A DNA stretch of 41,255 bases, from contig KQ482040.1 of assembly GCA_001430745.1 (NCBI GenBank), positions 815,688 to 856,942 of the forward strand, read 5' to 3'. Under the pieces are notes generated by a model. That model did no database searches. It worked only from the letters and a program-made list of their open reading frames with translations, and was not told the DNA's origin. The DNA comes from Auxenochlorella pyrenoidosa (lineage: Eukaryota > Chlorophyta > Trebouxiophyceae > Chlorellales > Chlorellaceae). A program made the position numbers and the translations under genes. Of the stretch, positions 25,378 to 41,255 are shown in pieces (the stretch's first letter is position 1; each line of letters begins with the position of its first letter).

Positions 25378-28300
25378 ATGGTCGCGATTATGATGAGCAT
25401 GGCGCGCCGCCGGTGCGCCCTCGGATGTCACTTTGAACTGCCGCCGCCGTCACTGCCTACCCACTAGGCAAAGGGCCGCTGTTGCACTCAGGTCGATTTC
25501 GTTGCTGACTCGTGTGCATTGGACACCCTGCAGGTCTCCGGTGCGCCTGATTGTTGCGCTGGCCGCAGCTGTGTGCCTGTCCGCCATGGCATGGGTGCAC
25601 AGCGGGCGGGCGTGGGCCAGCCTGAGCACCTGCCACGCGCCCGTGGAAGTGCCCTTGCCCTCGGCCGCTGCTGTGCTGCCAGGGAGCACGCCGCCGTCGC
25701 TGGTGCTGCCGGCCGAGCAGCTGGGCGGCGTGCAGCGCTACTCGCTGCCCGGCGAGTTCCCAAAGGTGCCGCCGGCGACGGACGCGGGGCCGCGGGCCGG
25801 CGTCCTGCACATCTATCTGAAGGCGCTGCGCTGGCCGGTGAGCCGAGCACCCAAAATTTCTCTTCAGCTTCACCTCAACCTCTCGCTTGCCACAGTGATG
25901 GATGGAAAGGTTTGTGCTCATTGTGTGCGGCATGCTGCCGCACTTCTTGCTCCCACTCCCCGTGTCGGACATGGCTGCCTGCCTCTGTGCTTCCCTGCTT
26001 TGCACCACCCGCTGCACCGGCTGGACTGTTGCATGCCCCCCCCGGCCCCTGCAGATGCCAGACGGGACGCACCACCTGCGCGCCCGGGGCTTCCTCGCCT
26101 TTGAGTTCACCTCGGCGCCTGCCCATTGGACCTCCCAGTACACTTTTGTGAGTACACCCTTGTGAGGACGCCTGCGCAAGGCACGGGTGTAGGGAGGGGC
26201 ATGCATCCTGAGCCCAGCCCTGCCCTGCTTGGCTCTGCCCTGCCCACCGTATGTATAGCCAACAAGCTCATGACCCTGCCCTGCCCGGCTGCGCAGCACA
26301 ACGTGCCGGAGGTCGCGCACGCCCTGCGGCTGTACGCCATCCACCACACCCAGAATTGGCAGGTTGGTATAGCTGCTTCGAACCAGCTGCTTCGAACCCA
26401 AACAACTACCACCACCTGCCCTGGGAAGTCAAAAGCGGCCATTTGAAAGCGGCCATCGGTCTCACAAAGTTTGTTGTTGTTTCAACCAAATTGTCCCCAC
26501 CTTGCAGCGCGAGGTCTCGGTCGAGTTCTCTTTCGACTACTGCGAGCGCCAGGCCTGGGCCAACAAGACCGGCTTTGACTACACCGCCTGCGTGGCTGGG
26601 CTGGCGGCGCAGCGCAACCGGACGTGGTACAATCTGGGAGACATCGACCTAGGTGGGGTGGGGCGGGGGTGGGATGGGGGGTGGTGGGGTGGGGTGGGGG
26701 TCCTGGGTGCGGAGCTTGAAAGGCTGTGGCGCAGGCTGCAGCTCGCAACTGACCTTCACTGGGTGATTGCCAAGGGCTGTATTTCTGTCAGTGAGTGCCT
26801 CTGTGGCTCACCCTGCCACAAAGTCCATCGCATGCAGACTTTGGGCTTGTTTCGCCGGCCGTGGAGGAGCGCAACTTTGAAGCGCTGGACTTCGACCTGC
26901 GCATAGAGGGCTGGTGAGTGCGCCACCAACGCACGGCGCTGCGGGCTGGATTGAACTTGGCATGCATCAGGGATTGAATAGGAGCTGGCAAACCAGGCGA
27001 GCTGCTGCTGCATCTGACGGAGCTGCCCGCGTTGCCCTTGCCACAGGCCCCGGCGGGTCAACCTCAAGGCGCAGTTGGCAGCGGCGCTGCGCGCGCCACC
27101 GGCCGACGCCGACGGGGGCGGCGCCGGCGCCGCCCCGCCCGCCGTGCTGCGCGCGCTGCCCTACTTTTACAACTCGGTGGTGGATGCTGACAAGACGGCG
27201 CGGGTGCTGCGGTGGAGCGACGAGTACCACTCAGCGCTCGGCTTTGCGCACTCGCTGCTGTATGTGCTGCCCCGCGACGCGGCTGCCTTTGAGGCGCACC
27301 TGGGCATCCGCGCACTGGTGGAGGAGCGGCGGCTGGCTCTCGTGCTGTGGGACCAGCACGCCGGCTTTGCAGAGTTCAAGGTGAGCTGGCGGGGCCCTGG
27401 CTGGCCGTCCCGGCTCCTTGCACAGGTGCCGTGCCGACAGGCCCGCCTGTGTGTCCGCGCATACAGTTGTGACTGTAGCCACACATGACGCCTCGCGTGC
27501 TGCGCCTGGCTCCTCTGGTGTGCAGAGGTGGAAAGATTTCGAGCTTCAGGCGAGTGCTTGGGGCTGCGGGGAGGTCAGGGCAGTCAGCACGCTGCCCGCC
27601 TGAGCGGTCGGAACCGCGTGCATGCCTGTGCACGCCCATGTAGCAGTCGTGGCATGGCACCAAGCCGCCCACCCATTCGCCCGCTGTTCCCCCGCCGCAG
27701 ATTGTTGAGAGCCACGCCACGCTGTCATTCTGGGGCCGCAGCGCCCGTGTCCTTGTGATTGACTCTGATGAATTCTTTGTGCCCGCCCAGGCAGGCCAGA
27801 CCCTTGCCAGCCTGGTGCGCTGAGTGCAGCCCCTGCCGGCTGCTCCCAGCTTGCTGCCCGCCCACCCTGCCTGCCTGCCCCTGCTGCCCACTTGCCTGCC
27901 TCCATGCATGGCATTGCACGTGCTGTTAGTGTGCTTTGCTGCTTGTCGGCCTGCTCACTGACAGGTAGCTGCTTATACTTTCTCAGCCTGTCCTGCAAAA
28001 CAAACCAGTGCAAGAGCAGGGGCTGCCCCTCTGGCACGACCTCAAAACGGCTCATGGCGCTTCCGCACCCCGCCTCGCGCCCCGCAGATGTCTGCCGACG
28101 GCTGCCTGGCCGCCCTGCCGCGCCCCGAGTGCATCGTGTTCCCTCGGAGGGACATCTTCCTGCCCCGGGAGGGGGGCGACCAGGACGAGCCGGGCCTGTG
28201 GAACAGCAGCGCCGGCAGCAACCCCCTGACCTCCTACCGGCTGGTGTCCCATGTGGAGCTGCCCACCAAGGGTGAGGCCCGGCTGGGGATTGGCGGGCCA

Positions 28301-28826
28301 GGCGTGCACGCGCCGGGGACAGGCTGGCGGCGTGCAGACATGCCGAGAGCCGCCGACTGCCCCCATGCATGCAGTCATGGTCGACCCATCGCGCACCATG
28401 TCGCCAAACGTCCACTACACGAGCGTGTGCACAGGCACCCTCAGCATCGTGTCGAGCGCGCGCAAAACCAAGCTGCAGGTCGGGTTCACTGGGGCAGGGC
28501 GGGGCTTGCTGCTGCAGCTCCACACCTGCCTGGGAGCCTCCCAGTCCATGCCTGGTCTCATAGCCGCCTGCCTGCCTGGGAGCATGCAAGCTCAATGCCA
28601 GGCCGCCTGCCTGCGCTCCCACCTCGTACCTGCCACACTGCAATTTTCCCTGCTGATGCAGTCGGCCTGCGGGACGGCCACACGGGCCCCCTGCTCACAT
28701 GCAACAGCCAGCTGCGCATGGTTGGCGCACGTGGGCAACATGCACAAGGCCCGCAAGTCGGCTCCCGCGGCTGCCGCGCAGATTCGGCCACCGAACTGGG
28801 TGTGGATGCTGGAGGGAGCCGGATAA
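25378..28826 (+). CDS. Glycosyltransferase family 92-like (DUF23) type II membrane protein
   Basis: Exons: 25378-25412, 25534-25837, 26055-26147, 26297-26362, 26508-26652, 26838-26913, 27047-27380, 27526-27549, 27701-27814, 28088-28271, 28375-28478, 28662-28826; about 547 residues, phase kept. The small first exon gives MVAIMMSMARRR, which runs into the hydrophobic LIVALAAAVCLSAMAWV: a signal anchor. A beta-rich stretch with EFTSAPAHWTSQYTF follows. The catalytic part has PYFYNSVVDADKTARVLRW, then SHATLSFWGRSARVLVIDSDEFFVP, where DSDEFF is the metal and sugar-nucleotide DxD-type motif, and KVMVDPSRTMSPNVHYTSVC near the end. This order fits GT92, which transfers sugars in the Golgi; donor and acceptor are unknown. 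Exon 8 (24 bases, RWKDFELQ) is followed by a GC donor and could be skipped without frame loss. Family assignment is from motif order only. Confidence 0.68.
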
Positions 28827-29157
28827 CAGCCCTCTAAAGCCTGCTCGGCTCTCGCCAGGGCCATTAGTCATCGCCTCTTGCAATCCGCCACCTCAGATTG
28901 CGTCGGTCTGCAGCCTGGGCCAGGATTGTGCTGCCCCCCACAGTGCGGGCCATAAATCTTTCAAAGCCGATGCTGCCTGATGGGCGCAAGGATCTTCCCG
29001 CATGGACAGCACCAAGGAGCATGCCCAATCGCCTCTGCGTGATCGGCACGCTGAGCACCAACGGGCAGCACAGCGGCGGGTGCTGCTGATGGCGCCTGGC
29101 GCGCCGCACTGCGTGTTCCATCCTCTCATTATCTTCTTCCTCAACACTTGGGACAGG
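28827..29157. other. Short intergenic region before transaldolase
   Basis: This 331-base stretch lies between two plus-strand genes and must hold the 3' end of the GT92-like gene and the transaldolase promoter and leader. I see no recognisable signal and no credible coding segment. Confidence 0.5.
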
Positions 29158-32100
29158 ATGCAAGCCCAGGCGGCCACCTCCAGCTTCACAAGGCTTCCCA
29201 CCGCCGTGCCAGCGGTGCCAGCCCGCCAGGTATCGCTCGCAAGTGTCGACCTGTGGCTCGAACCTTGCACGTTTGGCGGGAGGGTTTGGGGGCCTGCTCC
29301 CCGTTCCCATCAGGGCTTCTCCGCCGGCGGGGCAACCACAGCCTCCCCTAGCAAGCTTGAGAGCTCTTAAACCGCCTGCCTGCTGACGAGGGGCCGCGAA
29401 CCCCGTCCCGACACGCTTCTGGCCTGGGTTGGCTGCCGCCGCCGCCGCCGCTGCCTGCACCGCCACTTGTGCCCCTTCCATGCCCAAATCCTCGTCTCTG
29501 CTGCCTGCCCTGCCATTCAGGCACGTCAGGGCCGCCGCCTGGTGCACGTGCTGGCCACCAAGACCGAGTATGTGTCGCCATCATCTCGGACCTCCTCCAC
29601 CGAGCTGCAGCGACTCGAGGCGCTGAGCACGGTGAGCAGCACCCACGATTGCGTAGATGTGGCCGCTCGCGCGCCCACCGCCCTGCAGCCAGCCCGGCTG
29701 CTGGCACCGCCCAAGCGGCACCCACAGTTGCCCGATGGTCTGATTGTCACCTGATCGCTTGTCCAGGTCAGTCAAAGAGCCTCTCCGCTTCAGCTTGCTG
29801 CGTGCCGGCCGCCGCTGCAGGTGGTTCCCGATGTGCTGCTCAGCCAGAGCCTGCAGAAGGTGGAGGCCCCCAAGGCGGCCACCTCCTCGCGCTCCGTGCT
29901 GGCCGGCATCATGAACACGCCCGCCAGCATGCGGCGCTACAAGGTGTGGAAGGTGGCGGCGGGAGGGGCTAGGGCGAACAAGGCGCCTTTTGCCTTGCAG
30001 CCAAGCCGCGAGTCGGCCGCTTTCCAGCACACCTGCTGCCTCCTGCTGCCGGGCTCCTGATCTCTCTCTCTTGTCCCTTCCCGTCTTCCCGCGCCCCTGC
30101 AGTTTGCCATTGAGCAGGCCCGCTTTTACGACAAGTGCAACCTGGCAAGCGAGGGGGACAAGACCGCCTGCCAGGTCGGCACGGCAGCAAGCATCTGAGG
30201 CTGCACTGGGGGGGCGCGGGGGGGTGGGGTGGGGGGGGGGTGGGTGTGGGGTGGGGGNNNNNNNNNNNNNNNNNNNNNNNNNNNNNNNNNNNNNNNNNNN
30301 NNNNNNNNNNNNNNNNNNNNNNNNNNNNNNNNNNNNNNNNNNNNNNNNNNNNNNNNNNNNNNNNNNNNNNNNNNNNNNNNNNNNNNNNNNNNNNNNNNNN
30401 NNNNNNNNNNNNNNNNNNNNNNNNNNNNNNNNNNNNNNNNNNNNNNNNNNNNNNNNNNNNNNNNNNNNNNNNNNNNNNNNNNNNNNNNNNNNNNNNNNNN
30501 NNNNNNNNNNNNNNNNNNNNNNNNNNNNNNNNNNNNNNNNNNNNNNNNNNNNNNNNNNNNNNNNNNNNNNNNNNNNNNNNNNNNNNNNNNNNNNNNNNNN
30601 NNNNNNNNNNNNNNNNNNNNNNNNNNNNNNNNNNNNNNNNNNNNNNNNNNNNNNNNNNNNNNNNNNNNNNNNNNNNNNNNNNNNNNNNNNNNNNNNNNNN
30701 NNNNNNNNNNNNNNNNNNNNNNNNNNNNNNNNNNNNNNNNNNNNNNNNNNNNNNNNNNNNNNNNNNNNNNNNNNNNNNNNNNNNNNNNNNNNNNNNNNNN
30801 NNNNNNNNNNNNNNNNNNNNNNNNNNNNNNNNNNNNNNNNNNNNNNNNNNNNNNNNNNNNNNNNNNNNNNNNNNNNNNNNNNNNNNNNNNNNNNNNNNNN
30901 NNNNNNNNNNNNNNNNNNNNNNNNNNNNNNNNNNNNNNNNNNNNNNNNNNNNNNNNNNNNNNNNNNNNNACCGCCGCTCCCCTCCCCCCCCCCCCCGTCC
31001 GCGCGCCCCCGCCCGCCGCAGCTTTGTGCAGGGCGCTGCTGCGGCGCAGAACGGCATCAGCGTGGTGCAGCCCAACGTGGGGCGCCTGCACGACTGGTAC
31101 AACCGCCACCCGGGCGTGATCCGCGACCCCAACGTGAGGCCTCCCAGAGCTCATGCCAGCCTTGCCGGCCGCAGCAACAAGCGCAGCGCACGCACGGGCA
31201 GCGCTCGGCAATCAGGGACCAGCAGCCTGTATCCCAGTCCCTGCCGTGCTGCTTGTTGTGCGTTTGAATGCCAGGCCCTGTGGCGCAGTGCTCGCACGAG
31301 CTGCCAGCCGCGCGTGCCGGCTCCCCTCGCTGCACGAAACACCGCGCGCTGCGCTCCGCCTGCCCTCGCCTCGGCGCGCCCGCCCCGCAACCCTGCCCCG
31401 CTGCCCGCTGCGCCCGCCGCGTGCGCAGGCGCCGCGCGAGATGTCAGCGATGGCCAAGGCCGGCTACGGCGTGGAGCAGATCAACCCGGGGCTGCTGCTG
31501 GTGGAGAAGATCTACAACTACATCCACGTGAGGCGGCTGGCTGCCATGCATGCCACGGTCCTGCCGCTGGCAATGAAGCAGAGCGCGGCTGGGTGATGGC
31601 GCAGCCCGAGCTGGGCGTCTCAAGCAGGGCGGCAGCGCGGCTCGAGGCCACGGCCTCTGCGGCGGCGCGCGCTCCCTTGCAAACAAGCGCTGTCCACCGT
31701 TGAAGCCTGGCCCCCCACCCCACCCCAACCCCTGAGCCTTATCCCCAACCCCACCCCTCACCCCTTCCATTTCAACCCCACAGAAGCACCATGGTGGCAG
31801 GACCAAGGTGATGGCCTCGGGCCTGCGCACCAAGGCCGAGGCGCTGGCGCTGGCGGGCTGCGACTTCCTGGTGGTGGTGAGCGCTGCCTGCTGGGTGCTG
31901 TGCTACAAGGTCGCCACCACGGCCAAAATGTGCTTGCACCATCGGGACCCCCAGCACAACATAGGACCCGCCACCGCGGCTTCTGAGCCGCGCTTTTGTG
32001 CACCTGCCAAGCTGCGGCACAGGTGATACCACAGGGACCCACCGCAGGGACCCCCGGCGTGGCATATCGTGAGACCCAGCCTGCAATCCGCTGCCTCGCT

Positions 32101-32959
32101 GGCCGCTCCGATCTGCTGCAGGGCCCCAAGGTGCTGACCGGGCTGGACTCCTCCGCCACCCTGGACGGCTACAACACCGGCCTGTCTGCTGTGGAGGAGG
32201 TGCCCTTCAGCGTGGATCCGCGCCTCACGCCCGAGCTGGCGCAGCAGGCCGAGTTCGTGCCGGCAGAGCTGGACACCGTGGATGGTGGGTGGGGGTGCAG
32301 GGCCGGCCGGTGGGTGGGGGTGCAAGGCCGGCCGGTGGGTGGGGGTGCAAGGCCGGCCGGTCGGCCTGTTTGTTTTGCTTGTTGTGTGCTCTCGCGCTGC
32401 GCAGCGGTGCTGGCGGTTGCGCCGGGCAGCTTCGCGGGGCAGCTGGGCAGGGCGAGCCCGGCCTGCCGCACGCTCTGGACCAGGCCCTCTGCCTCGGCAG
32501 GCCTCTTGCTGGAGCACAGCTGCCGGGTTTGGGGGTGCACAGTGCGGCTGCCTGCGCCGCGCGGGAGCTGGGGCAGCCTTGCTCATCCTTGCTCCCATGC
32601 CCGTCCTTTTGGCCCCCCTGTGCGCAGAGGGGCGCTTCAACGAGTACCTGGGCATGGCGGCGCGCGACCTGCTGTCCGAGGGCGTGTCGGTGCGGGGGAA
32701 CGCTGCCTGCCTGCCTCTCTAGGGCATTCCCGGCGCCTGTCTGTTGGCCTGGAACTTTGCTGCGCAGAACCGGTGCCCAGCACTGATAAGGGGTGGACAA
32801 GGAGCGGTGTATTGCTGTTTGTACAGCCAACCTGGTCACTCAAGAGTACCAGCGCAGCCGACTAGCCCCCCCTCTCTGCCTGCCCTGCCGCAGCGCCTGG
32901 TGGAGGATGCCAACCGCCTGGAGCCCTTCTTCTTGAACCTTGCCGCCGGCAACGAGTAG
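29158..32959 (+). CDS. Transaldolase, plastid-targeted; interrupted by a gap
   Basis: Transaldolase moves a three-carbon dihydroxyacetone unit between sugar phosphates in the non-oxidative pentose phosphate pathway. Exons before the gap: 29158-29229, 29521-29631, 29821-29943, 30103-30174. After it: 31022-31133, 31429-31527, 31784-31876, 32122-32284, 32628-32689, 32894-32959. The first exon, MQAQAATSSFTRLPTAVPAV, and the start of the second are a typical plastid transit peptide. TELQRLEALSTVVPDVLLSQ opens the mature enzyme. After the gap come GISVVQPNVGRLHDWYNRHP, KIYNYIHKHHGGRTKVMASG, LRTKAEALALAGCDFLVVGP and FNEYLGMAARDLL, all typical. The segment with the Schiff-base lysine falls in the gap, so an intact active site cannot be confirmed. 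About 126 residues are visible before the gap and 198 after it. Confidence 0.9.
30258..30969. other. Assembly gap (712 N)
   Basis: Unknown bases within the transaldolase gene. The left flank (about 30208-30257) is almost pure G with a few T; the right flank begins with a long C run. Sequencing through such tracts often fails. The missing part must hold at least one exon, including the active-site lysine region. Confidence 0.99.
32284..32358 (+). repeat. 25-base unit repeated three times at a 5' splice site
   Basis: Units 32284-32308, 32309-32333 and 32334-32358 begin GGTGGGTGGGGGTGCA and end GGCCGGCC; they are nearly identical. The first G is the last base of a transaldolase exon, so each unit carries a copy of the G|GTGGGT donor. 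Use of the second or third copy would shift the frame. Confidence 0.92.
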
Positions 32960-33694
32960 GGGAGCAGCGGGGGCTGCCTAGCGAGCGTCTCTCCACACCC
33001 ATCCTCCCACCTCAGCTGCATCTCCTTTCGGTTGCTCTAGCGCATGGGGCGGCGCGACGATTTTTCGGGCCTCGGCCTGTCGCCCGCATCGCCCGCCGCC
33101 TCGCCCGTCCGGGAAATCTGATCCCTTGTATCCTGCCAACACTGCGGCCGCCCAACTGCCTTCCGCCCCTGTTGATATGTTTGTCGCCTCCCTTTTTGGT
33201 TGAATAGATACACCTCCTCCCTGCCAACCCGATGACCGTAGAGACCATTTTGCAGAAATGTTGCCTATGAAACCCAAACACCGCTGAGCATGAGGTCCGA
33301 AAGCAGATGAGGGGCGGGGTGCACACAGGCAGAGGGGTGGGAGCGTACATGCGCCGTGAATTGCTGACAGGAGAGGGAGAGGGGGAAGAACAGAGGGTAC
33401 AACAGGCAGGAGCTCGCTAGTAATACAGAAGGAGGCGGCGCCCCGGGGGCCTCTCTGTGCCTTAATGCACAATGCAGCGGCTGGGAATGTGTGTGGGCAT
33501 GGAAGGCTGCTGATTTGGGCCAGCAGCCGCCTGCCAGCGCGGGGCAAAATTTGTGTCATGCTCGTAGCCGCGTGACGGGCTCGCGACGGCAGCGCGCAGC
33601 GCTGGCCGCCTATGTGGCGGCGCAGCCGGGCACGCCAGCTGGCGCGGCCAAGAAGAGCGGCGCGCCCGCGCGCGGCTGGGCGGCCAGTCACGCA
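32960..33694. other. Convergent intergenic region between transaldolase and ATG8
   Basis: Transaldolase ends on the left and ATG8 ends on the right, so this 735-base stretch should consist mostly of the two 3' untranslated regions. I found no clear TGTAA signal for either gene and no coding segment. Confidence 0.5.
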
Positions 33695-35099
<1,405 letters not shown>

Positions 35100-36159
35100 T
35101 TTCGCTTGGGACTGCGTGTCTTGCCTACAGAAGCTGAGCACTCTGAAGTGCAAGAGGGAGCGCGTCTACAGGGAGTGCGCGAGGCTAGACATGAGCGGCA
35201 GCATGGGCCAGCAAAGAGCGCGCTCGAGCGTGCCGCCTGTTGCGCCGCTTCCCGCGGACTGCCATCGTGTTTCCAGCCGTCAGTGCTGCGCTCCCTGCAA
35301 CATGCAGCCTGCTGTATTTGAGCTCGTATCTGATTGGTGAAAACTGCCGGGGCTGGGCGTATGAACCGAGCGAGAAGTTGACTGCGCATGCCGCCGACAG
35401 CTCGATGGCATGCTGGCCGGCTGCACCATTTACACAAACACACAAATGATGGCAGCAGCTTCAGTACTGTCTGCACATGAACTATGCGACCACCATCCAG
35501 CAGTTCAGTCTGGTGGCTGCAAGGTTGCTGCGCCATCCTCCCCTGAATCCACAGCATCTAAATACCGCTGACATCAGCATGCATCCCACACATTGTTGCA
35601 CCAGACGCTTCCACGTTTTGCTTGCTGCCACTGACCCACGTCATCCTGTGGACAGTTTCTTGTGGGGCCTGCGGGAGCTGCCTTTACAACACCTGCACGA
35701 CAGGCCACCTGCAGCCTCTGAGCGCCACCGGGTGCTTTGTTCTTGCTGCCTGCAGAACTTGTCTCGGCGTACAGTGACCCGTCTGCCAGCTCGGCTTCAG
35801 GCTCGAATTTCAGGCTCGAATTGCATTGAGGGAGGAATGTCAAGCTTTCCTTCAGGCAGGTAATGAGCCTGGGCAGAGCCACATTTGTCGCGTCAGCAGG
35901 GGTGTTATACACCCCTGCTGACGTGTACCTCGGGGGGTACCGCTGCCGCAGCAAGCAGTCTTGACACCAATCGGCTCCCAATCTTTCAATCTGTCAAGCT
36001 CGACACAAGTACTACATCCTTATACGCCCCATAGAGGCTAGGGCGCCTGCCGGGGCTCGCCCAGCCAGTCCAGCTCTCCTGCCCCGGCGCCTGGGGGTAC
36101 TTGACGCACTGATCGTGGCCTTGTTGGCTCGGGCAGTGATCCACAGGGCCGCAGCCCCG
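35100..36159. other. Intergenic region with a strong hairpin
   Basis: This 1060-base stretch precedes ATG8 and follows the small secreted protein candidate, both on the minus strand. It contains a 13-base direct repeat (TTCAGGCTCGAAT at 35796-35808 and 35809-35821) and the hairpin listed separately. No tRNA and no convincing coding segment were found. Confidence 0.5.
35891..35923. repeat. Perfect hairpin, 15-base arms and 3-base loop
   Basis: CGTCAGCAGGGGTGT at 35891-35905 is the exact complement of ACACCCCTGCTGACG at 35909-35923, separated by TAT. A second small inverted repeat (GTACC ... GGTAC) follows at about 35925-35940. It lies about 240 bases past the stop codon of the minus-strand small protein, so it could be in that transcript's 3' end, or it could be a protein-binding palindrome upstream of ATG8. 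Confidence 0.75.
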
Positions 36160-36736
36160 TTAGCAAGCCTGCTGCCGCAGCTGACGGCGCTGGGAAGAGT
36201 TCCTGCGAGCGCACCGGCGACGGGGGCCGGCCCGGGCTGACAGCCCCTTGGTGTGCAGCAGCCCTTCCTCATCCACCTCAACCTCATGCTGATGAGCAGG
36301 GAAGTGTGAGTGGAGACATGTGCCCCAGGCAGGCAGTCCTCGTCCTCCCTCTTGTCGACAGCCAATCTGCCCACCTGTCGCCCATACACTCATGCCCGTT
36401 CACTTCACAGATCTCACCCTCCACACTCCCACGGCCGCGGGAGGCCCGCCTGGCTGCAGGCCAAGGCAGCGCCAGGGCATGAGCTTGAGATGGGCTGAGG
36501 GGCAAGCATCTCGAGGCGCAAGCACCGCCGGCAGTACCACACCCTGTCAGTGCTGACAAGGATTGACGTCCTTTCGGAAGCAAACTGCGGCTCACGTTTG
36601 AGAAGCGAGGGTACATGCCCGCCTCGGCAGCTGGGGCTGCTCCAGCTGCGCCGTCCTGGGCCCCCTGTGCACGGGCACCAGCTGTCACCAGGGCCGCGAT
36701 CAGGGCAAGGGTGGCAGCCTTGGTGCAGTGCAGCAT
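36160..36736 (-). CDS. Candidate small secreted protein, about 101 residues
   Basis: Unrecognised and only partly supported. Exon 1 (36736-36596) encodes 47 residues beginning MLHCTKAATLALIAALVTAG, a good signal peptide with likely cleavage after GARAQ, then an Ala/Gly-rich stretch and MYPRFSN before a GTGAGC donor. A possible 12-residue exon at 36453-36418 (PGGPPAAVGVWR) and a last exon at 36288-36160 (HEVEVDEEGLLHTK and a basic tail ending RQLRQQAC) join in phase. The acidic HEVEVDEEG followed by an Arg-rich tail resembles nothing I know. The first exon is the most believable part; the rest could be modelled differently. Confidence 0.4.
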
Positions 36737-37090
36737 TTCGGAGGGTTACAGCGAAACGTGCGAGGTTGAAATCAGGCCAACGGACCCCACATTCCAAGTT
36801 GATACTTTCGCGGCGCCAGCGCTGGGCCGGGCGCTGCGCATGCTGCCCTACATATGGCACTCAAACACACTCCCTGCATTGTATAGTAGGGCACACGAGC
36901 TTTCAGCACAGGGGAAACCGAGTGCTGTCTAGAAGCTTCAGCAAGCCATCGACATTCGACCAACCTGTCAATTTGCCAAGCCTCCGCAGCCACCTCCCGT
37001 CTGATGCTCTGGCTTTAAATTTACAGTGAAGCAATGTTGAGACGCCCAGGGAGAGTAAAATTGCGGGGACAGTTGGGGGCGGCGCCGCGC
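36737..37090. other. Intergenic region downstream of IleRS
   Basis: This 354-base stretch should contain the 3' untranslated region of IleRS and the promoter of the small secreted protein candidate. Apart from the TGTAA listed separately, a second minus-strand TGTAA lies at 36745-36749. No coding segment is seen. Confidence 0.5.
37021..37025 (-). terminator. Candidate TGTAA polyadenylation signal for IleRS
   Basis: The minus strand reads TGTAA 66 bases after the IleRS stop codon, in an AT-richer patch (TGTAAATTTAAAG). This is the chlorophyte polyadenylation signal in a reasonable position, although short for an algal 3' untranslated region. Confidence 0.45.

Positions 37091-41255
<4,165 letters not shown>

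Noticed and set aside
26369..26402. TTCGAACC-like T-arm sequences suggesting a tRNA
   Set aside because: The motif is just a short direct repeat (AGCTGCTTCGAACC twice) inside an intron of the GT92-like gene. No cloverleaf can be built around it.

Overview
The window is nuclear DNA of a green alga, most likely a trebouxiophyte of the Chlorella/Micractinium type (inference). It is very GC-rich. Its genes are cut into short exons with GTGAG-type donors and C-rich tracts before CAG acceptors, and they encode plant-type proteins with organelle transit peptides. I built the gene models by hand. I joined reading frames at splice sites so that codon phase is kept across every junction, and checked the result against protein families I know. 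No transcript evidence was available. Two runs of N (15646-16211 and 30258-30969) are assembly gaps, and each one interrupts a gene.

Left to right: a nuclear cyclophilin with the PPIL4/CYP59 layout (minus strand, cut by the left edge); plastid argininosuccinate lyase (minus); a Golgi-type PAPS-dependent sulfotransferase (plus); an unrecognised 200-residue protein (minus); an alanine- and proline-rich protein with two possible membrane segments and a 15-residue tandem repeat (plus, gapped); a CysQ/SAL1-like PAP phosphatase (plus); the MCM9 helicase (minus); a glycosyltransferase resembling family 92 (plus); plastid transaldolase (plus, gapped); autophagy protein ATG8 (minus); a doubtful small secreted protein (minus); and the C-terminal half of a bacterial-type isoleucyl-tRNA synthetase (minus, cut by the right edge).

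This is ordinary eukaryotic gene order with no operon. One biochemical link is worth noting: the sulfotransferase releases PAP and the CysQ-like enzyme destroys PAP. I see no mobile element, CRISPR array, tRNA or rRNA.

The unusual signals concern splicing. At least six introns, probably seven, of about 85 placed begin with GC instead of GT. Short tandem duplications sit on or beside splice sites in four genes (MCM9, CysQ, transaldolase, IleRS). In MCM9 and IleRS the duplicated site would add an in-frame segment to the protein. ASL and the PAP phosphatase can each be read from an upstream start with a transit peptide or from an internal start without one. ATG8 ends exactly at its conjugating glycine, so it needs no tail removal before lipidation. 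The alanine-rich membrane protein is the best candidate for something undescribed.
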